64,000 nucleotides of DNA from JBKQHQ01 sp052148715 (GCA_052148715.1 JBKQHQ010000052.1:1-64000), one strand, 5' to 3'. Shown: positions 18,359 to 27,619, counted from the first letter of the stretch. Numbers and translations: made by a program. Notes: generated from the sequence alone by a model not told the origin.

Positions 18359-19431
18359 TGCCCGCTCTCAGTCGCGAGCAAGGCGGCTTGGTGCTCAGTG
18401 ACCAGCGCGTCGATGATCTCGCCCAACGCCTCGCCTTCGATCACCTGCGGCAGCTTGTATAGCGTGAGGTTGATGCGGTGGTCGGTAACGCGGGCTTGCG
18501 GGAAGTTGTAGGTGCGGATGCGCTCCGACCGATCGCCGGAGCCGACTTGGCCGCGTCGCTCGGCGGCGCGCTCGGAGTCCTTGCGGGCGCGTTCGGCATC
18601 GTACAGCTTGGTGCGCAGGAGCTGCAGCGCCTTGGCACGGTTGCGGTGTTGCGAGCGATCTTCCTGCACGGCGACGACGATGCCGCTCGGCAGGTGGGTG
18701 ATGCGGATTGCCGACTCCGTTTTGTTCACGTGCTGCCCGCCGGCGCCGCTCGATCGCATGGTGTCAACGCGGAGGTCGGCCTCGTTGATCGCGATGTCGA
18801 CATCCTCTGCTTCGGGAAGTACGGCCACGGTGGCGGCGGAGGTGTGGATGCGCCCGGAGGCTTCCGTGTCCGGCACGCGCTGCACACGGTGCACGCCGGA
18901 CTCGAACTTCAGCTTGGCAAACGCACCGCGGCCGCGCACCTCGGCGATGATCTCTTTGTAACCACCCATCGTGCCTTCGCTGGCCGAGATCACCTCCACC
19001 TTCCAGCCCTGCTGCGCCGCGTAGCGCTCGTACATGCGGAACAGATCGCCGGAAAACAACGCGGCCTCATCGCCGCCGGTGCCGGCACGAATTTCCAGAA
19101 TGACATTGCGCTCGTCCATGGCGTCCTTGGGCAACAGCGCCAACCGGATCCGCTCCTCGAGCGCCGCGCGGCGCGCCTCGAGCTCGGTCTTCTCGGCCGC
19201 CGCCATGGCGCGCATCTCGGAGTCGGTCTTGGGGTCGGCAAGCAGCGCGGCGACGCCGGCGATTTCCGCGACCACCGCTCGATAGGCCTTCACCGTCTCC
19301 ACGACGGGCTCGAGCTCGGCGAATTCGCGCGAGAGCTTGACGTAGGTCTCCGCCGGCAGCTGCGCGGCAAGCTCCGCCTCGACCGCGGAATGGCGGGCGA
19401 GCAAAGCATCGAGCTTCATTTCGGGCAGCAT
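18355..19431 (-). CDS. prfA: Peptide chain release factor 1
   Basis: Recognises UAA and UAG stop codons and triggers peptide release. The 358-residue protein has the catalytic GGQ in SSGAGGQHVNKTESAIRI (about residue 230). The anticodon-mimic loop reads VPDTEASGRIHTS, with PDT where E. coli has PAT; related variants occur across alphaproteobacteria. The N-terminal helical domain begins KLDALLARHSAVEAEL. It lies directly downstream of ptsP (8-bp gap) and overlaps prmC by 4 nt, forming ptsP-prfA-prmC. Confidence 0.97.
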   Translation of the reverse strand: MLPEMKLDALLARHSAVEAELAAQLPAETYVKLSREFAELEPVVETVKAYRAVVAEIAGVAALLADPKTDSEMRAMAAAEKTELEARRAALEERIRLALLPKDAMDERNVILEIRAGTGGDEAALFSGDLFRMYERYAAQQGWKVEVISASEGTMGGYKEIIAEVRGRGAFAKLKFESGVHRVQRVPDTEASGRIHTSAATVAVLPEAEDVDIAINEADLRVDTMRSSGAGGQHVNKTESAIRITHLPSGIVVAVQEDRSQHRNRAKALQLLRTKLYDAERARKDSERAAERRGQVGSGDRSERIRTYNFPQARVTDHRINLTLYKLPQVIEGEALGEIIDALVTEHQAALLATESGQ

Positions 19432-19439
19432 CGCACGCC

Positions 19440-21707
19440 TTAGAGTTGGAGACCTTCGGCGGCGGCGAAATGTTCGAGCTGCTCGCGAATGGAGACGCTA
19501 CCCACCGGCTTCTGCAGCAGCGGACAGAGAAACTCCTCCGCCTTGTGGCAATGCAAATCAAGGAGCATCGCCTTGACCGGTCCGGCCGCTGACGGAGCGA
19601 GCGATAGCTCGCGATAGCCGATGGCAACGAGCGCAAGCGCACCAATCGTCTTCGACGCCAGCTCGCCGCACAACGTCACCGGCTTTCCGTGCGCGCGCGC
19701 CTTGTCGACGATATCCTTGAGCGCACGCAAGAAGGGTGCCGAGATCGGGTCGAAGCGGTCGGCGACGAGCGCATTGCCGCGGTCGGCGGCGTACATGAAC
19801 TGCATGAGATCATTCGTGCCGACGGAAAGGAAATCTACCCGCGTCAACAACTCATCCAGCTGATAGAGCAGCGATGGCACCTCGATCATGGTGCCGATCT
19901 GCACCCGCTCGGGCAGCGGGTGACCGTGCTGACGTAGGTGCGTGAGCTCACGCTCCACAAGTGCTTTGCCCCGATCAAACTCGTCGACTGTGGCCAGCAT
20001 CGGGAACATCAGCCGCAATTCGCGGCCGCCGGCGGCCCGCAGCATGGCCCGCACCTGACTGCGCAAGAGCCCCGGCCGGTCGAGACCGAGCCTGATGGCG
20101 CGCCAGCCGAGCGCCGGGTTCTCCTCCTCGACGTTGCGCATGTAGGGCAGCACCTTGTCGCCGCCGATATCGAGCGTGCGGAACGTCACCGGTCGCTTGC
20201 CGGCGGCGTCGAGCACGGCCCGGTACAGCGTCAGCTGCTCGCTCGTGCGGGGGAATGCAGCGGCGACCATGAATTGCAGCTCGGTACGAAACAGACCGAT
20301 TCCGGCGGCACCCGTATCGGCGATATGCGGCAGATCGACGAGCAGGCCGGCGTTGATCATCAAGGTGATAGGCTGGCCATCCTTGGTGATGCAGGGCTTG
20401 TTGCGCAGCGCATGGTACTGCTCCTGCCGGCGCGCGCGCAGCCGCACCCGCTCGATGTAGGCTTTCTCGACATCGGCGGGCGGACGGATATGCACCGAGC
20501 CCGAGGTGCCGTCGACGATGACGGCGTCACCGGAATCGACCAGGCCGGTGGCATTCGCGATTTCTCCGACCGCGGCTATCCCCAGCGCCCGGGCGACGAT
20601 CGACACGTGGGAGGTAGGCCCGCCCTCCTCGAGGATAAGGCCGCGCAACCGCTTGCGGTCATAGTCGAGCAAGGCCGCCGGACCCATCGAGCGCGCCACC
20701 AGAATGGCGTTCTCCGGCAGGCGCTCCTTGGCTGGAGCGTGGTCCTGTCCCATCAGCACCCGCATCACTCGGTTGGCGAGATCGTCGAGATCGTGCAGGC
20801 GGTCGCGAATATAGTGATCGGTCTGGCGCAGCATTCGTGCGCGCGTGTCGGATTGCACCCGCTCCACCGCCGCTTCCGCGGTAAGGCCGGTCATGACTGC
20901 TTCGCGCAGCCGATGCAGCCAGCCGTGATCGTAGGCGAACATGCGATACGCCTCGAGCACGTCCCGATGCTCGCCGCCGTCGGCCACGTCGCGGCGCTCG
21001 AGCATCAAGTCGAGATCGGCGCGAACCGTGGCGATCGAGGCCTCCAGCCTCTGCAGCTCTTTTTGCACGTCATCGGCAATGAAATTGGTGATGACGACCC
21101 GCGGCTCGTGCAGCACCACATGGCCGAGCGCGATCCCGTCGGCGAGGACGGCCCCTTCGAGATGCAGGGAACGGCGCGCCGCCGGTTCGGCGCCCGGGCG
21201 GGCGAGCGCGGATAGCTCGCCCGAGGCGATCATCTCGGCGACGACCATCGCCGTCGTCTGCAGCGCCTCGACCTCTTCCTCCGAGTAGGTGCGCCGGGCG
21301 CGGTTCTGCACGACCAGAACGCCGAGCGTATTGCCCGCGCGCAGGATCGGCACCCCGAGGAACGCGTTGTAGTTCTCTTCCCCTGTCTCGGGCCGGTAGG
21401 AAAATGCCGGATGGTTTTGCGCGTCCGAGAGATTGATCGGATTGGCTTCGCTCGCCACGAGGCCGACCAGTCCCTCGTCGGAGCGCATCACCGTTTGGTG
21501 GACTGCCTGGCGATTAAGGCCTTCGGTGGCGTACAACTCAAGTGTTCCGTCGATGCGCAGCACATAGACGGAGCAGACCTCCGCCACCATATTGGCGGCG
21601 ATCAACACCACGATCTTGTCCAGGCGATCCTGCGCGCTGACCGGCTCCGCCATTACCTCGCGAAGCCGGCGCAACAACACGCGCGGACCGCCAAGCGCGC
21701 CACGCAT
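19440..21707 (-). CDS. ptsP: Phosphoenolpyruvate--protein phosphotransferase, nitrogen PTS enzyme I
   Basis: First enzyme of the nitrogen-related phosphotransferase cascade (EI-Ntr), transferring phosphate from PEP to NPr. The 755-residue protein has an N-terminal GAF domain (about residues 20-165), the sensor that separates PtsP from sugar EI. The PEP-utiliser N-domain follows, then the phosphorylated His in GGPTSHVSIVARALGI (about residue 365), and the TIM-barrel PEP-binding domain with FRTLDIGGDK, VGTNDLMQFMYA and active-site Cys in TLCGELAS. The start MRGALGGPRVLLRRLREVMAEP agrees with relatives. In alphaproteobacteria this cascade links nitrogen and carbon status to potassium transport and PHB accumulation. 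Confidence 0.97.
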   Translation of the reverse strand: MRGALGGPRVLLRRLREVMAEPVSAQDRLDKIVVLIAANMVAEVCSVYVLRIDGTLELYATEGLNRQAVHQTVMRSDEGLVGLVASEANPINLSDAQNHPAFSYRPETGEENYNAFLGVPILRAGNTLGVLVVQNRARRTYSEEEVEALQTTAMVVAEMIASGELSALARPGAEPAARRSLHLEGAVLADGIALGHVVLHEPRVVITNFIADDVQKELQRLEASIATVRADLDLMLERRDVADGGEHRDVLEAYRMFAYDHGWLHRLREAVMTGLTAEAAVERVQSDTRARMLRQTDHYIRDRLHDLDDLANRVMRVLMGQDHAPAKERLPENAILVARSMGPAALLDYDRKRLRGLILEEGGPTSHVSIVARALGIAAVGEIANATGLVDSGDAVIVDGTSGSVHIRPPADVEKAYIERVRLRARRQEQYHALRNKPCITKDGQPITLMINAGLLVDLPHIADTGAAGIGLFRTELQFMVAAAFPRTSEQLTLYRAVLDAAGKRPVTFRTLDIGGDKVLPYMRNVEEENPALGWRAIRLGLDRPGLLRSQVRAMLRAAGGRELRLMFPMLATVDEFDRGKALVERELTHLRQHGHPLPERVQIGTMIEVPSLLYQLDELLTRVDFLSVGTNDLMQFMYAADRGNALVADRFDPISAPFLRALKDIVDKARAHGKPVTLCGELASKTIGALALVAIGYRELSLAPSAAGPVKAMLLDLHCHKAEEFLCPLLQKPVGSVSIREQLEHFAAAEGLQL

Positions 21708-22066
21708 GGCGTGAGGTCCTTTGCCGCGTTTCGGGCCGGAACTCGTGTCCGACTCTGATGGCTCGTTCCGAACTGTCAGTCCGGAACACTTGGAGATTCA
21801 AACGTGTTTCGTGTTCCAACACAATGACGGCAAATCAAGCGTTGGAACCACAACACCCGCGGCTCCGATTCGAGCTTAAAAGAGGAGAATGCCGAGAGCG
21901 AGCCCCGAGCACCCGCAGCGGCCACCCATCCGGCCGTATAGCGAATGCGGCGCAGGCATCGCAAGCGCAAGCTAACCCGCACGCGGGATGATGCGTTAAC
22001 ATTAATTTGTCGCCGATACGGCGTATTGCAGCGCAGCAGCGGCGGCATTGCCGGTGGCGTGGCGGC
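21708..22066. other. Intergenic region between lysC and ptsP
   Basis: About 360 bp between two minus-strand genes, and the likely location of the ptsP promoter. No gene, repeat or RNA was recognised. An A-rich segment near 21780-21900 is the least GC-rich part. Confidence 0.4.
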
Positions 22067-23320
22067 TTAGCTCTTGTCCAGGCCATAAAGCGAATGCAGC
22101 GTTCGAACCGCTAGTTCCGTATAGGCCGCATCAATCAGCAGCGAGAACTTGATCTCCGAGGTGGTGATGGCGCGGATGTTGATGTTGCGATCGGCGAGCG
22201 CGCGAAACGCCCTCGCCGCGACGCCGGCATGGCTGCGCATGCCGATGCCGATCACCGAGACCTTGGCCACATCGGTCTCGCCGTCGAGCCGCCCGAAGCC
22301 GATCTTGCTCTCGGCCTTGGTGATGGTGTCGATCGCCCGCTGGTAGTCGGCCGCCGGAACCGTGAAGGTGAGATCGGTCGTAGCGCCGTCTGCCGACACG
22401 TTCTGCACGATCATGTCGACGTTGATGCTCGCCTCCGCCAGCGGACCGAAGATCGCCGCCGCGACACCGGGCTTGTCCTGCACCCGACGGATCGAGATCT
22501 GCGCCTCGTCCTTGGAGAAAGCGATGCCGGTCACGACCTGCTGTTCCATGATCTCGGCCTCGTCGCAAATGAGGGTTCCGGGGGGAGTGCTGTGGGGATC
22601 GATATCCTCCGGCCGATCGAAGCTCGAACGCACGAAGATGCGCACGTTGTGCACCATGCCGAGCTCGACCGAGCGTACCTGCAGCACCTTAGCGCCGAGC
22701 GAGGCGAGCTCCAACATCTCTTCGTAGGCGATCTTGGCCAGGCGCCGCGCCCGCGGCACGACGCGTGGATCGGTGGTGTAGACCCCGTCGACATCCGTAT
22801 AGATGTCGCAACGATCGGCCAAGATGGCAGCGGCGACGGCGACCGCCGAGGTGTCCGAGCCGCCCCGTCCGAGCGTCGTGATCCGCCCGGTCTCCTTATG
22901 AATCCCCTGGAACCCGGAGATGACCGCCACCTCGGCGCGCTCCTTGAAACGACGGATCAGTTCCTCGCCGTTGACCTCAACGATGCGTGCCGAGCCATGC
23001 GCATTGCTGGTCTGGATCGGTAATTGCCAGCCTTGCCAGGATCGGGCAGTCACGCCCTCCGCCTGCAGCGCGATGGCCAGCAAGCCGGCAGTGACCTGCT
23101 CGCCGGACGCCACGACCGCGTCATACTCGCGCGCATCATGCAGGGGCGCTGCCTCGCGGCACCACTCGACCAATCGATTGGTGGCGCCCGCCATGGCCGA
23201 GACGACGACCGCCACCTCGTGGCCGGCATCGACCTCGCGCTTGACGTGCCGCGCAACGTTGCGAATGCGGTCGACGTCGGCGACCGAGGTGCCGCCGAAT
23301 TTCATCACCAGCCGGGCCAT
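22067..23320 (-). CDS. lysC: Aspartate kinase
   Basis: Phosphorylates aspartate, the first step of the lysine, threonine and methionine pathway. The 417-residue protein starts MARLVMKFGGTSVAD with the KFGGTSV substrate motif. It contains GRGGSDTSAVAVAA (about residue 170), the DGVYTTDPR loop, and two C-terminal ACT domains for allosteric feedback (EAQISIRRVQDKPGVAAAIF and VSVIGIGMRSHAGVAARAF). The frame is open 47 codons upstream, but the ATG at 23320 gives the family N-terminus. It is divergent from the PH-domain/ubiG pair, and lysC-ubiG proximity is conserved in Rhizobiales. Confidence 0.97.
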   Translation of the reverse strand: MARLVMKFGGTSVADVDRIRNVARHVKREVDAGHEVAVVVSAMAGATNRLVEWCREAAPLHDAREYDAVVASGEQVTAGLLAIALQAEGVTARSWQGWQLPIQTSNAHGSARIVEVNGEELIRRFKERAEVAVISGFQGIHKETGRITTLGRGGSDTSAVAVAAAILADRCDIYTDVDGVYTTDPRVVPRARRLAKIAYEEMLELASLGAKVLQVRSVELGMVHNVRIFVRSSFDRPEDIDPHSTPPGTLICDEAEIMEQQVVTGIAFSKDEAQISIRRVQDKPGVAAAIFGPLAEASINVDMIVQNVSADGATTDLTFTVPAADYQRAIDTITKAESKIGFGRLDGETDVAKVSVIGIGMRSHAGVAARAFRALADRNINIRAITTSEIKFSLLIDAAYTELAVRTLHSLYGLDKS

Positions 23321-23631
23321 GCCGGTTGCGGCTCCTACGGTGTGCGACCCCGGTAGCCGGTGTCGCCGATTAATCCGGGCCTCCGGCTGAAAAGGCAAGT
23401 ATACATATCGGTGCGGGATACGGACCGCAACCCGCACACCAGGCGCCGTTAAGCGAGGCAAATTCGGGGAGTCCCGAATCCAAAATCGGCTCGTCGCTTC
23501 GGAGGCAATTCAATACCTCGTTTGCCGAGAACGGCGCCGCATCCTAAGATTTGGTCGCATTTTCTGCGCCAAACCGGTATCTCCTTTGCCGGAACACGCT
23601 CGGACCAGGCCCAAACGGATCGACCGCTGAC
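23321..23631. other. Divergent intergenic region lysC / PH-domain gene
   Basis: About 310 bp carrying the promoters for lysC (minus) and the PH-domain/ubiG unit (plus). No convincing gene, hairpin or known riboswitch was recognised. Confidence 0.4.
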
Positions 23632-24102
23632 ATGCGTTACATCGAGAAGATCCTGCAACCGGGCGAACGGCTGGTCTATTCAGGCAAGCTCCATTGGATC
23701 GTCTATTGGCAGGGGCTGGCGCTTCTGGTTCTCGCCCTCTTCCTGATGGTGTTCGAGCGCAGCACCGGGACCTGGGCCGGCCAACTATTGCAGTTCGTAT
23801 ACTCGCTCGTGGGGCTTGCTGGAGCGGTTTTGCTCCTGCTGGGCTGGTTCAAGCGCGCTACCACTGAGATCGACGTGACGGACAAGCGGGTGATCCTAAA
23901 AAGTGGGTTCATCAGCCGCGAAACCACGGAGATGAATACGGATAAGATCGTGAGTGTCGACGTCGCACAATCTATTTTAGGACGCATCCTCGACTATGGC
24001 GATATCACCATCAATGGTCCGGGTGATGGAGACCGGAATAGCGAGAGGCTGCGGCTAATCGCGTCGCCGCTGGAACTCCGCACTCGCATCACCGCGCGGT
24101 GA
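23632..24102 (+). CDS. Bacterial PH-domain membrane protein
   Basis: A 156-residue inner-membrane protein. Two hydrophobic segments (about 21-40 and 50-72) are followed by a bacterial pleckstrin-homology (bPH2/DUF304) domain. Its typical strands are EIDVTDKRVILKSGFISRET, NTDKIVSVDVAQSILGRILD and YGDITING. Proteins of this kind are small membrane-associated scaffolds with no fixed biochemical role. The start is the ATG at 23632, giving MRYIEKILQPGERLVYSG. It is 13 bp before ubiG and probably cotranscribed with it. Confidence 0.9.
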   Translation: MRYIEKILQPGERLVYSGKLHWIVYWQGLALLVLALFLMVFERSTGTWAGQLLQFVYSLVGLAGAVLLLLGWFKRATTEIDVTDKRVILKSGFISRETTEMNTDKIVSVDVAQSILGRILDYGDITINGPGDGDRNSERLRLIASPLELRTRITAR

Positions 24103-24115
24103 TGGAGCGGGTCTA

Positions 24116-24862
24116 ATGCCACCGGTCAGAAGCTCAACAGTCGATGAGGCCGAGGTCGATCGGTTCTCGCGCCTCGCCACTGAGTGGTGGGATCCGCGCG
24201 GCAAGATGGCGCCGCTGCACAAGCTCAATCCGGTGCGGCTCACCTATATTCGCGACCAGGCGGCGGCGCAGTTCGCCCGCGACCCCAAGCGCCTCGACAG
24301 CCTGAGCGGCTTGCGCATCCTCGACATCGGCTGCGGCGGCGGCATTCTCGCCGAGCCACTGGCGCGGCTCGGCGCCCACATGGTGGGCGTGGATCCGTCG
24401 TCGACAAATATCGAGGCGGCGAAGCTGCATGCCGCCGGTGCCGATCTCACGATCGACTACCGCTGCTCGGATGCGGAAGCGCTTGCCGACGCCGGCGAGC
24501 GTTTCGATGTGGTATTGGCCATGGAAGTGGTCGAGCACGTTGCCGACCTTGATCTCTTCGTGCAGCGCTGCGCCGAGATGGTCAAGCCGACCGGCCTAAT
24601 GTTCGTCGCTACCATCAACCGCACCCTGAAGAGCTTTGCGCTCGCGATCGTCGGCGCCGAGTATATCTTGCGTTGGTTGCCGCGCGGCACGCATCAATGG
24701 AGCAAGTTCGTGACGCCGGGAGAGATCAAGCGGCGCCTGACGAAGAATGGATTGCGCCTGATCGACGAGACCGGCGTGATATACAATCCGCTTTCCGACC
24801 GCTGGCAGCTCGCCTCGGATATGGACGTGAACTACATGGTTGTCACCTCGCGCAGCGGATAG
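24116..24862 (+). CDS. ubiG: Ubiquinone biosynthesis O-methyltransferase
   Basis: Performs both O-methylations in ubiquinone biosynthesis (bacterial counterpart of mitochondrial COQ3). The 248-residue protein has the family N-terminus DEAEVDRFSRLATEWWDPRG, the SAM-binding LRILDIGCGGGILAEPLAR (about residue 67), the post-I DPSSTNIEAAK, and the UbiG membrane-interaction stretch LPRGTHQWSKFVTPGE. A GGAG lies upstream of the ATG. It follows the PH-domain gene. Confidence 0.97.
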   Translation: MPPVRSSTVDEAEVDRFSRLATEWWDPRGKMAPLHKLNPVRLTYIRDQAAAQFARDPKRLDSLSGLRILDIGCGGGILAEPLARLGAHMVGVDPSSTNIEAAKLHAAGADLTIDYRCSDAEALADAGERFDVVLAMEVVEHVADLDLFVQRCAEMVKPTGLMFVATINRTLKSFALAIVGAEYILRWLPRGTHQWSKFVTPGEIKRRLTKNGLRLIDETGVIYNPLSDRWQLASDMDVNYMVVTSRSG

Positions 24863-24912
24863 CGACCGTCGTGCGCGTCTTTTCCGCGGAAATGAGGCCA
24901 AATATACAGATT

Positions 24913-24949
24913 TAGACCGCCTCCGATTCGAAGTATCGGGGGCGGTCTA
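24913..24949. terminator. Hairpin downstream of ubiG
   Basis: Perfectly positioned stem-loop: 15-nt arms at 24913-24927 and 24935-24949 with one G-T type mismatch and a 7-nt loop (TCGAAGT). It begins about 50 bp after the ubiG stop. No T-run follows, so it may be a rho-dependent or RNA-stabilising end rather than a classical intrinsic terminator. Confidence 0.55.
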
Positions 24950-24995
24950 GCGTGTTTGGTACGCCTCCAACCCTATCGATAGCGTTTCACCCGCC

Positions 24996-25901
24996 ATGAC
25001 TCCTCCTCCTTGGCTTTGGGTGGTGTTCACACTGCTCGCCGCGGCTGCGCAAACGGTGCGTAATGCTGCGCAGCGGGAGCTGACGGCGACGCTCGGCACG
25101 GTCGGCGCGACCCACGTGCGATTTCTGTTCGGATTTCCGTTCTCGGTTCTGTTCCTCGTGGGAGTGCTGGTTACGAACGCGCGGACCTTGTCGGTCCCGC
25201 CGCTTGTCTTTTGGCCCTATGTGATCGACGGCGCCCTGGCGCAGATCTTAGCGACCGCGCTGATGCTTGCCGCCATGGGCGAGCGTTCCTTTGTCGTCAC
25301 CATCGCCTACATCAAGACTGAACCCGTGCAGGTGGCCTTGTTCGGATTCATTTTCCTCGGCGACCGCGTGTCGATGCCAATGATCGGGGCGATCCTGATC
25401 GCCACGGCCGGCGTGATCGTGATGTCGCTCAAGCCCCGTGCGGCGACAACCGATTGGCGTCCGACCCTGGTTGGGCTTGGCGCCGGCGCCATGTTCGCAC
25501 TCTCCGCCATCGGCTTTCGCGGCGCAATCCTCACGCTCGGCGACGCAAGCTTCGTCCTCGCTGCGACCTATACGGTGACGGTCGGGCTGTTGCTGCAGAC
25601 CGTGCTGCTGTCCCGCTACCTCGCTTGGCGCAAGCCCGGCGTGCTGCGCGGCATTATCCGCGCCTGGCGACCGTCTCTGTTCGCAGGGTTCATGGGCGCG
25701 GTCGCCTCCGAATTCTGGTTTCTGGCCTTCGCCATCGCGACCGCTGCTAGCGTGCGAACCCTCGCGCTGGTCGAGGTGCTGTTCGCGCAAGCAATATCGA
25801 GCTTTGTGTTCAAGCAGAAGATTACATCCCGAGAAGCCGCGGGCATCATATTGGTCGTGGCTGGCGTGGGGTTGCTGATATCAATAATCGGAAATCAGTG
25901 A
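24996..25901 (+). CDS. DMT superfamily (EamA) transporter
   Basis: A 301-residue inner-membrane protein with about ten hydrophobic helices in two EamA repeats (first half about 5-140, second about 152-295). Each repeat ends in a characteristic motif: KTEPVQVALFGFIFLGDRVS and LVEVLFAQAISSFVFKQKIT. Such proteins export amino acids or other metabolites, and the substrate is not predictable. The stop codon and the last few residues fall inside the TCAG-rich repeat shared by four convergent junctions. Confidence 0.9.
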   Translation: MTPPPWLWVVFTLLAAAAQTVRNAAQRELTATLGTVGATHVRFLFGFPFSVLFLVGVLVTNARTLSVPPLVFWPYVIDGALAQILATALMLAAMGERSFVVTIAYIKTEPVQVALFGFIFLGDRVSMPMIGAILIATAGVIVMSLKPRAATTDWRPTLVGLGAGAMFALSAIGFRGAILTLGDASFVLAATYTVTVGLLLQTVLLSRYLAWRKPGVLRGIIRAWRPSLFAGFMGAVASEFWFLAFAIATAASVRTLALVEVLFAQAISSFVFKQKITSREAAGIILVVAGVGLLISIIGNQ

Positions 25902-25949
25902 TCAGAAATGGATTTTGGGGGCCTGCTTTCTGACCACTGATTACTGATA
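25879..25949. repeat. TCAG-rich inverted repeat at a convergent junction (copy 2)
   Basis: Left arm 25879-25908 and right arm 25927-25949. The reverse complement of the right arm, TATCAGTAATC plus AGTGGTCAGAAA, matches the left arm, which differs by a 7-nt insertion and two substitutions. It lies between the convergent DMT transporter and DUF1178 genes and contains the stop codon of the former. The core AATCAGTGATCAG is shared with copies at about 14.06, 31.2 and 37.15 kb. Confidence 0.7.
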
Positions 25950-25956
25950 CCTGGAG

Positions 25957-26469
25957 CTAGTTTCGCTCGTCGGGGAGCACCGGCAAGGGGTGAAATTCAA
26001 TGCCCTCTTCGGCGAGCGCTTTGGCATCGTCGGGTGAGGCCTCCCCGTAGATCGAGCGATGCTCGGTGTCGCCATAGTGCATCTTGCGAGCTTCGTCGGG
26101 AAATTTGGGGCCGACATAGTCGGCATTCCGCGTCAGGTGATCGCGCAGCTCTTTCAGCTTCTTGCGGAACTCGATTTCCTGGGGCGAGATCATAGCCACC
26201 GGCGTTCTGTCCTCGCCGGCGGAGGCAGCGGCGACGGCCGTCGGCGCCGCCATTTCTGTCGCCGCCGGTTTGACCACCTCGTGCGACGGCACCCTGGGCT
26301 TGCGGGTGCGCGTAAGCGAAGGCGCCATGATCGCCTTGGCGACTTTGGTCGAGCCGCAGAGCGGGCACGCAACAAGCGCGCGCGCGGCCTGCGTGTCGTA
26401 GGCGGCCGAGCTTGGGAACCAGCTCTCGAAGGTGTGCCCGCGTTTGCAGGCGAGGGCGTATTTGATCAT
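25957..26469 (-). CDS. DUF1178 family protein
   Basis: A 170-residue cytoplasmic protein. The N-terminus MIKYALACKRGHTFESWF, with a Cys and His, and the later CPLCGSTKVAKAIMAP form a zinc-ribbon-like head. A variable Ala/Pro linker (residues 62-95) follows, then the conserved helical tail KLKELRDHLTRNADYVGPKF and RSIYGEASPDDAKALAEEGI. Function unknown. Its ATG overlaps the stop of the upstream nitrilase-like gene by 4 nt, so the two are translationally coupled. It is the last gene of comF-grxC-nit-DUF1178. Confidence 0.92.
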   Translation of the reverse strand: MIKYALACKRGHTFESWFPSSAAYDTQAARALVACPLCGSTKVAKAIMAPSLTRTRKPRVPSHEVVKPAATEMAAPTAVAAASAGEDRTPVAMISPQEIEFRKKLKELRDHLTRNADYVGPKFPDEARKMHYGDTEHRSIYGEASPDDAKALAEEGIEFHPLPVLPDERN

Positions 26470-27347
26470 GAAGGCTGCTTGACTGCATGCAAGTGAGCCG
26501 GCTCCGCCATCGGCTCCACCAGCTTGAATCGCCGTCCGTGCTGCAGCGAGGGAATGCGCCCGCGCGCCGCAACCACCTCGGCCGGGTCGATCTTCGCCCA
26601 CACGATGCCGGGCTCGGTTCCGCCCTCGGCGAGGATACGGCCCCAGGGGTCAACGATCAGTGAATGGCCGAACGTCTCGCGACCGCTGGCATGCGTCCCA
26701 CCTTGCGCCGCGGCCAGCACGTAGCAGCCGTTCTCGATGGCCCGGGCGCGAACGAGCACATGCCAATGCGCCTCGCCGGTCTGCCGCGTGAAGGCAGACG
26801 GGATGCTCAGATACGAGGCGCCGGCTTCTGCCAGCGCCCGATAGAGCGAGGGAAAGCGAAGATCATAGCAGATGGTCAGGCCGAGCCGGCCCCACGGGAG
26901 ATCCGCAGCGGCCGCGACCTCGCCCGCGCGATAGGTGCGCGATTCCCGATAGCTCTCGCCGTCGGCGAGATCGACGTCGAACATATGGATCTTGTCGTAC
27001 CGGGCAACGATCTCACCGTGCGGGTCGATCAGGAACGAGCGGTTGGCAGCCTTGTCGGCGGACAGCTTGATCGCAAGCGAGCCGATATGCAGATAGAGCG
27101 CAAGCTTGCGCGCGCGCTCGCGCAGCGCTGCGAGTATCGGGTCGAGCTCTTCCTCGACGATGTTGGCAAACAAACGATCGCGGTTAACCAGGATGTTGGT
27201 CATCTCCGGAGTTTGCACGTAGTCGGCGCCGCGCTTCTTGGCTTCGTCGACCAGGCGCACCGCATCGGCGAGATTACCCGTGGGCTCGAGGCCCGAGCGC
27301 ATCTGGATCAAGGCGGCGTTGAAGGTCGCGCTCCCGCCGGAACTCAT
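26466..27347 (-). CDS. Carbon-nitrogen hydrolase (Nit/omega-amidase type)
   Basis: A 293-residue nitrilase-superfamily amidohydrolase. The catalytic triad is visible: Glu in QTPEMTNIL (about residue 47), Lys in YDKIHMFDVD (about 118) and Cys in TICYDLRFPSLYR (about 156). The sequence resembles Nit1-type deaminated-glutathione amidases, which repair a glutathione by-product. The adjacent glutaredoxin, with a 4-nt overlap, fits a thiol-maintenance role, although the exact substrate is inferred. Confidence 0.93.
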   Translation of the reverse strand: MSSGGSATFNAALIQMRSGLEPTGNLADAVRLVDEAKKRGADYVQTPEMTNILVNRDRLFANIVEEELDPILAALRERARKLALYLHIGSLAIKLSADKAANRSFLIDPHGEIVARYDKIHMFDVDLADGESYRESRTYRAGEVAAAADLPWGRLGLTICYDLRFPSLYRALAEAGASYLSIPSAFTRQTGEAHWHVLVRARAIENGCYVLAAAQGGTHASGRETFGHSLIVDPWGRILAEGGTEPGIVWAKIDPAEVVAARGRIPSLQHGRRFKLVEPMAEPAHLHAVKQPS

Positions 27348-27619
27348 GCCGGCTGTCCCTGCGCACCCGCCAGCAGCGGATCGAGCCGTCCTGCCTCATC
27401 GAGCTCGTACAGATCGTCGCAGCCGCCGATGTGACTTGCGCCGATGAAGATCTGCGGGACCGTCGTGCGACCATTGGCAAGTTCGACCATCTTTTGCCGA
27501 CCTTCCCGGTCGCCGCTCACGTCGATTTCGGTGAATACCACGCGCTTCTGCTCGAGCAGTGCCTTCGCCGAAGAACAATAGGGACAATAGCGCGTCGTAT
27601 AGATCACCACGGGAGCCAT
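27344..27619 (-). CDS. grxC: Glutaredoxin 3
   Basis: Glutathione-dependent dithiol oxidoreductase of 91 residues. The active site CPYC is in YTTRYCPYCSSAKALL (residues 12-15), the cis-Pro loop is TTVPQIFIG, and the glutathione-binding GGCDDLYELDEAGRLDPLL is typical of GrxC. The ATG at 27619 gives MAPVVIYTTRYCPYC. It overlaps the following nitrilase-like gene by 4 nt and lies 26 nt after comF in the same operon. Confidence 0.96.
   Translation of the reverse strand: MAPVVIYTTRYCPYCSSAKALLEQKRVVFTEIDVSGDREGRQKMVELANGRTTVPQIFIGASHIGGCDDLYELDEAGRLDPLLAGAQGQPA

Noticed and set aside
19938..21215. Plus-strand open frame of 425 codons opposite ptsP
   Set aside because: Antisense to a clear PtsP, His/Arg/Gln-rich and without domains.
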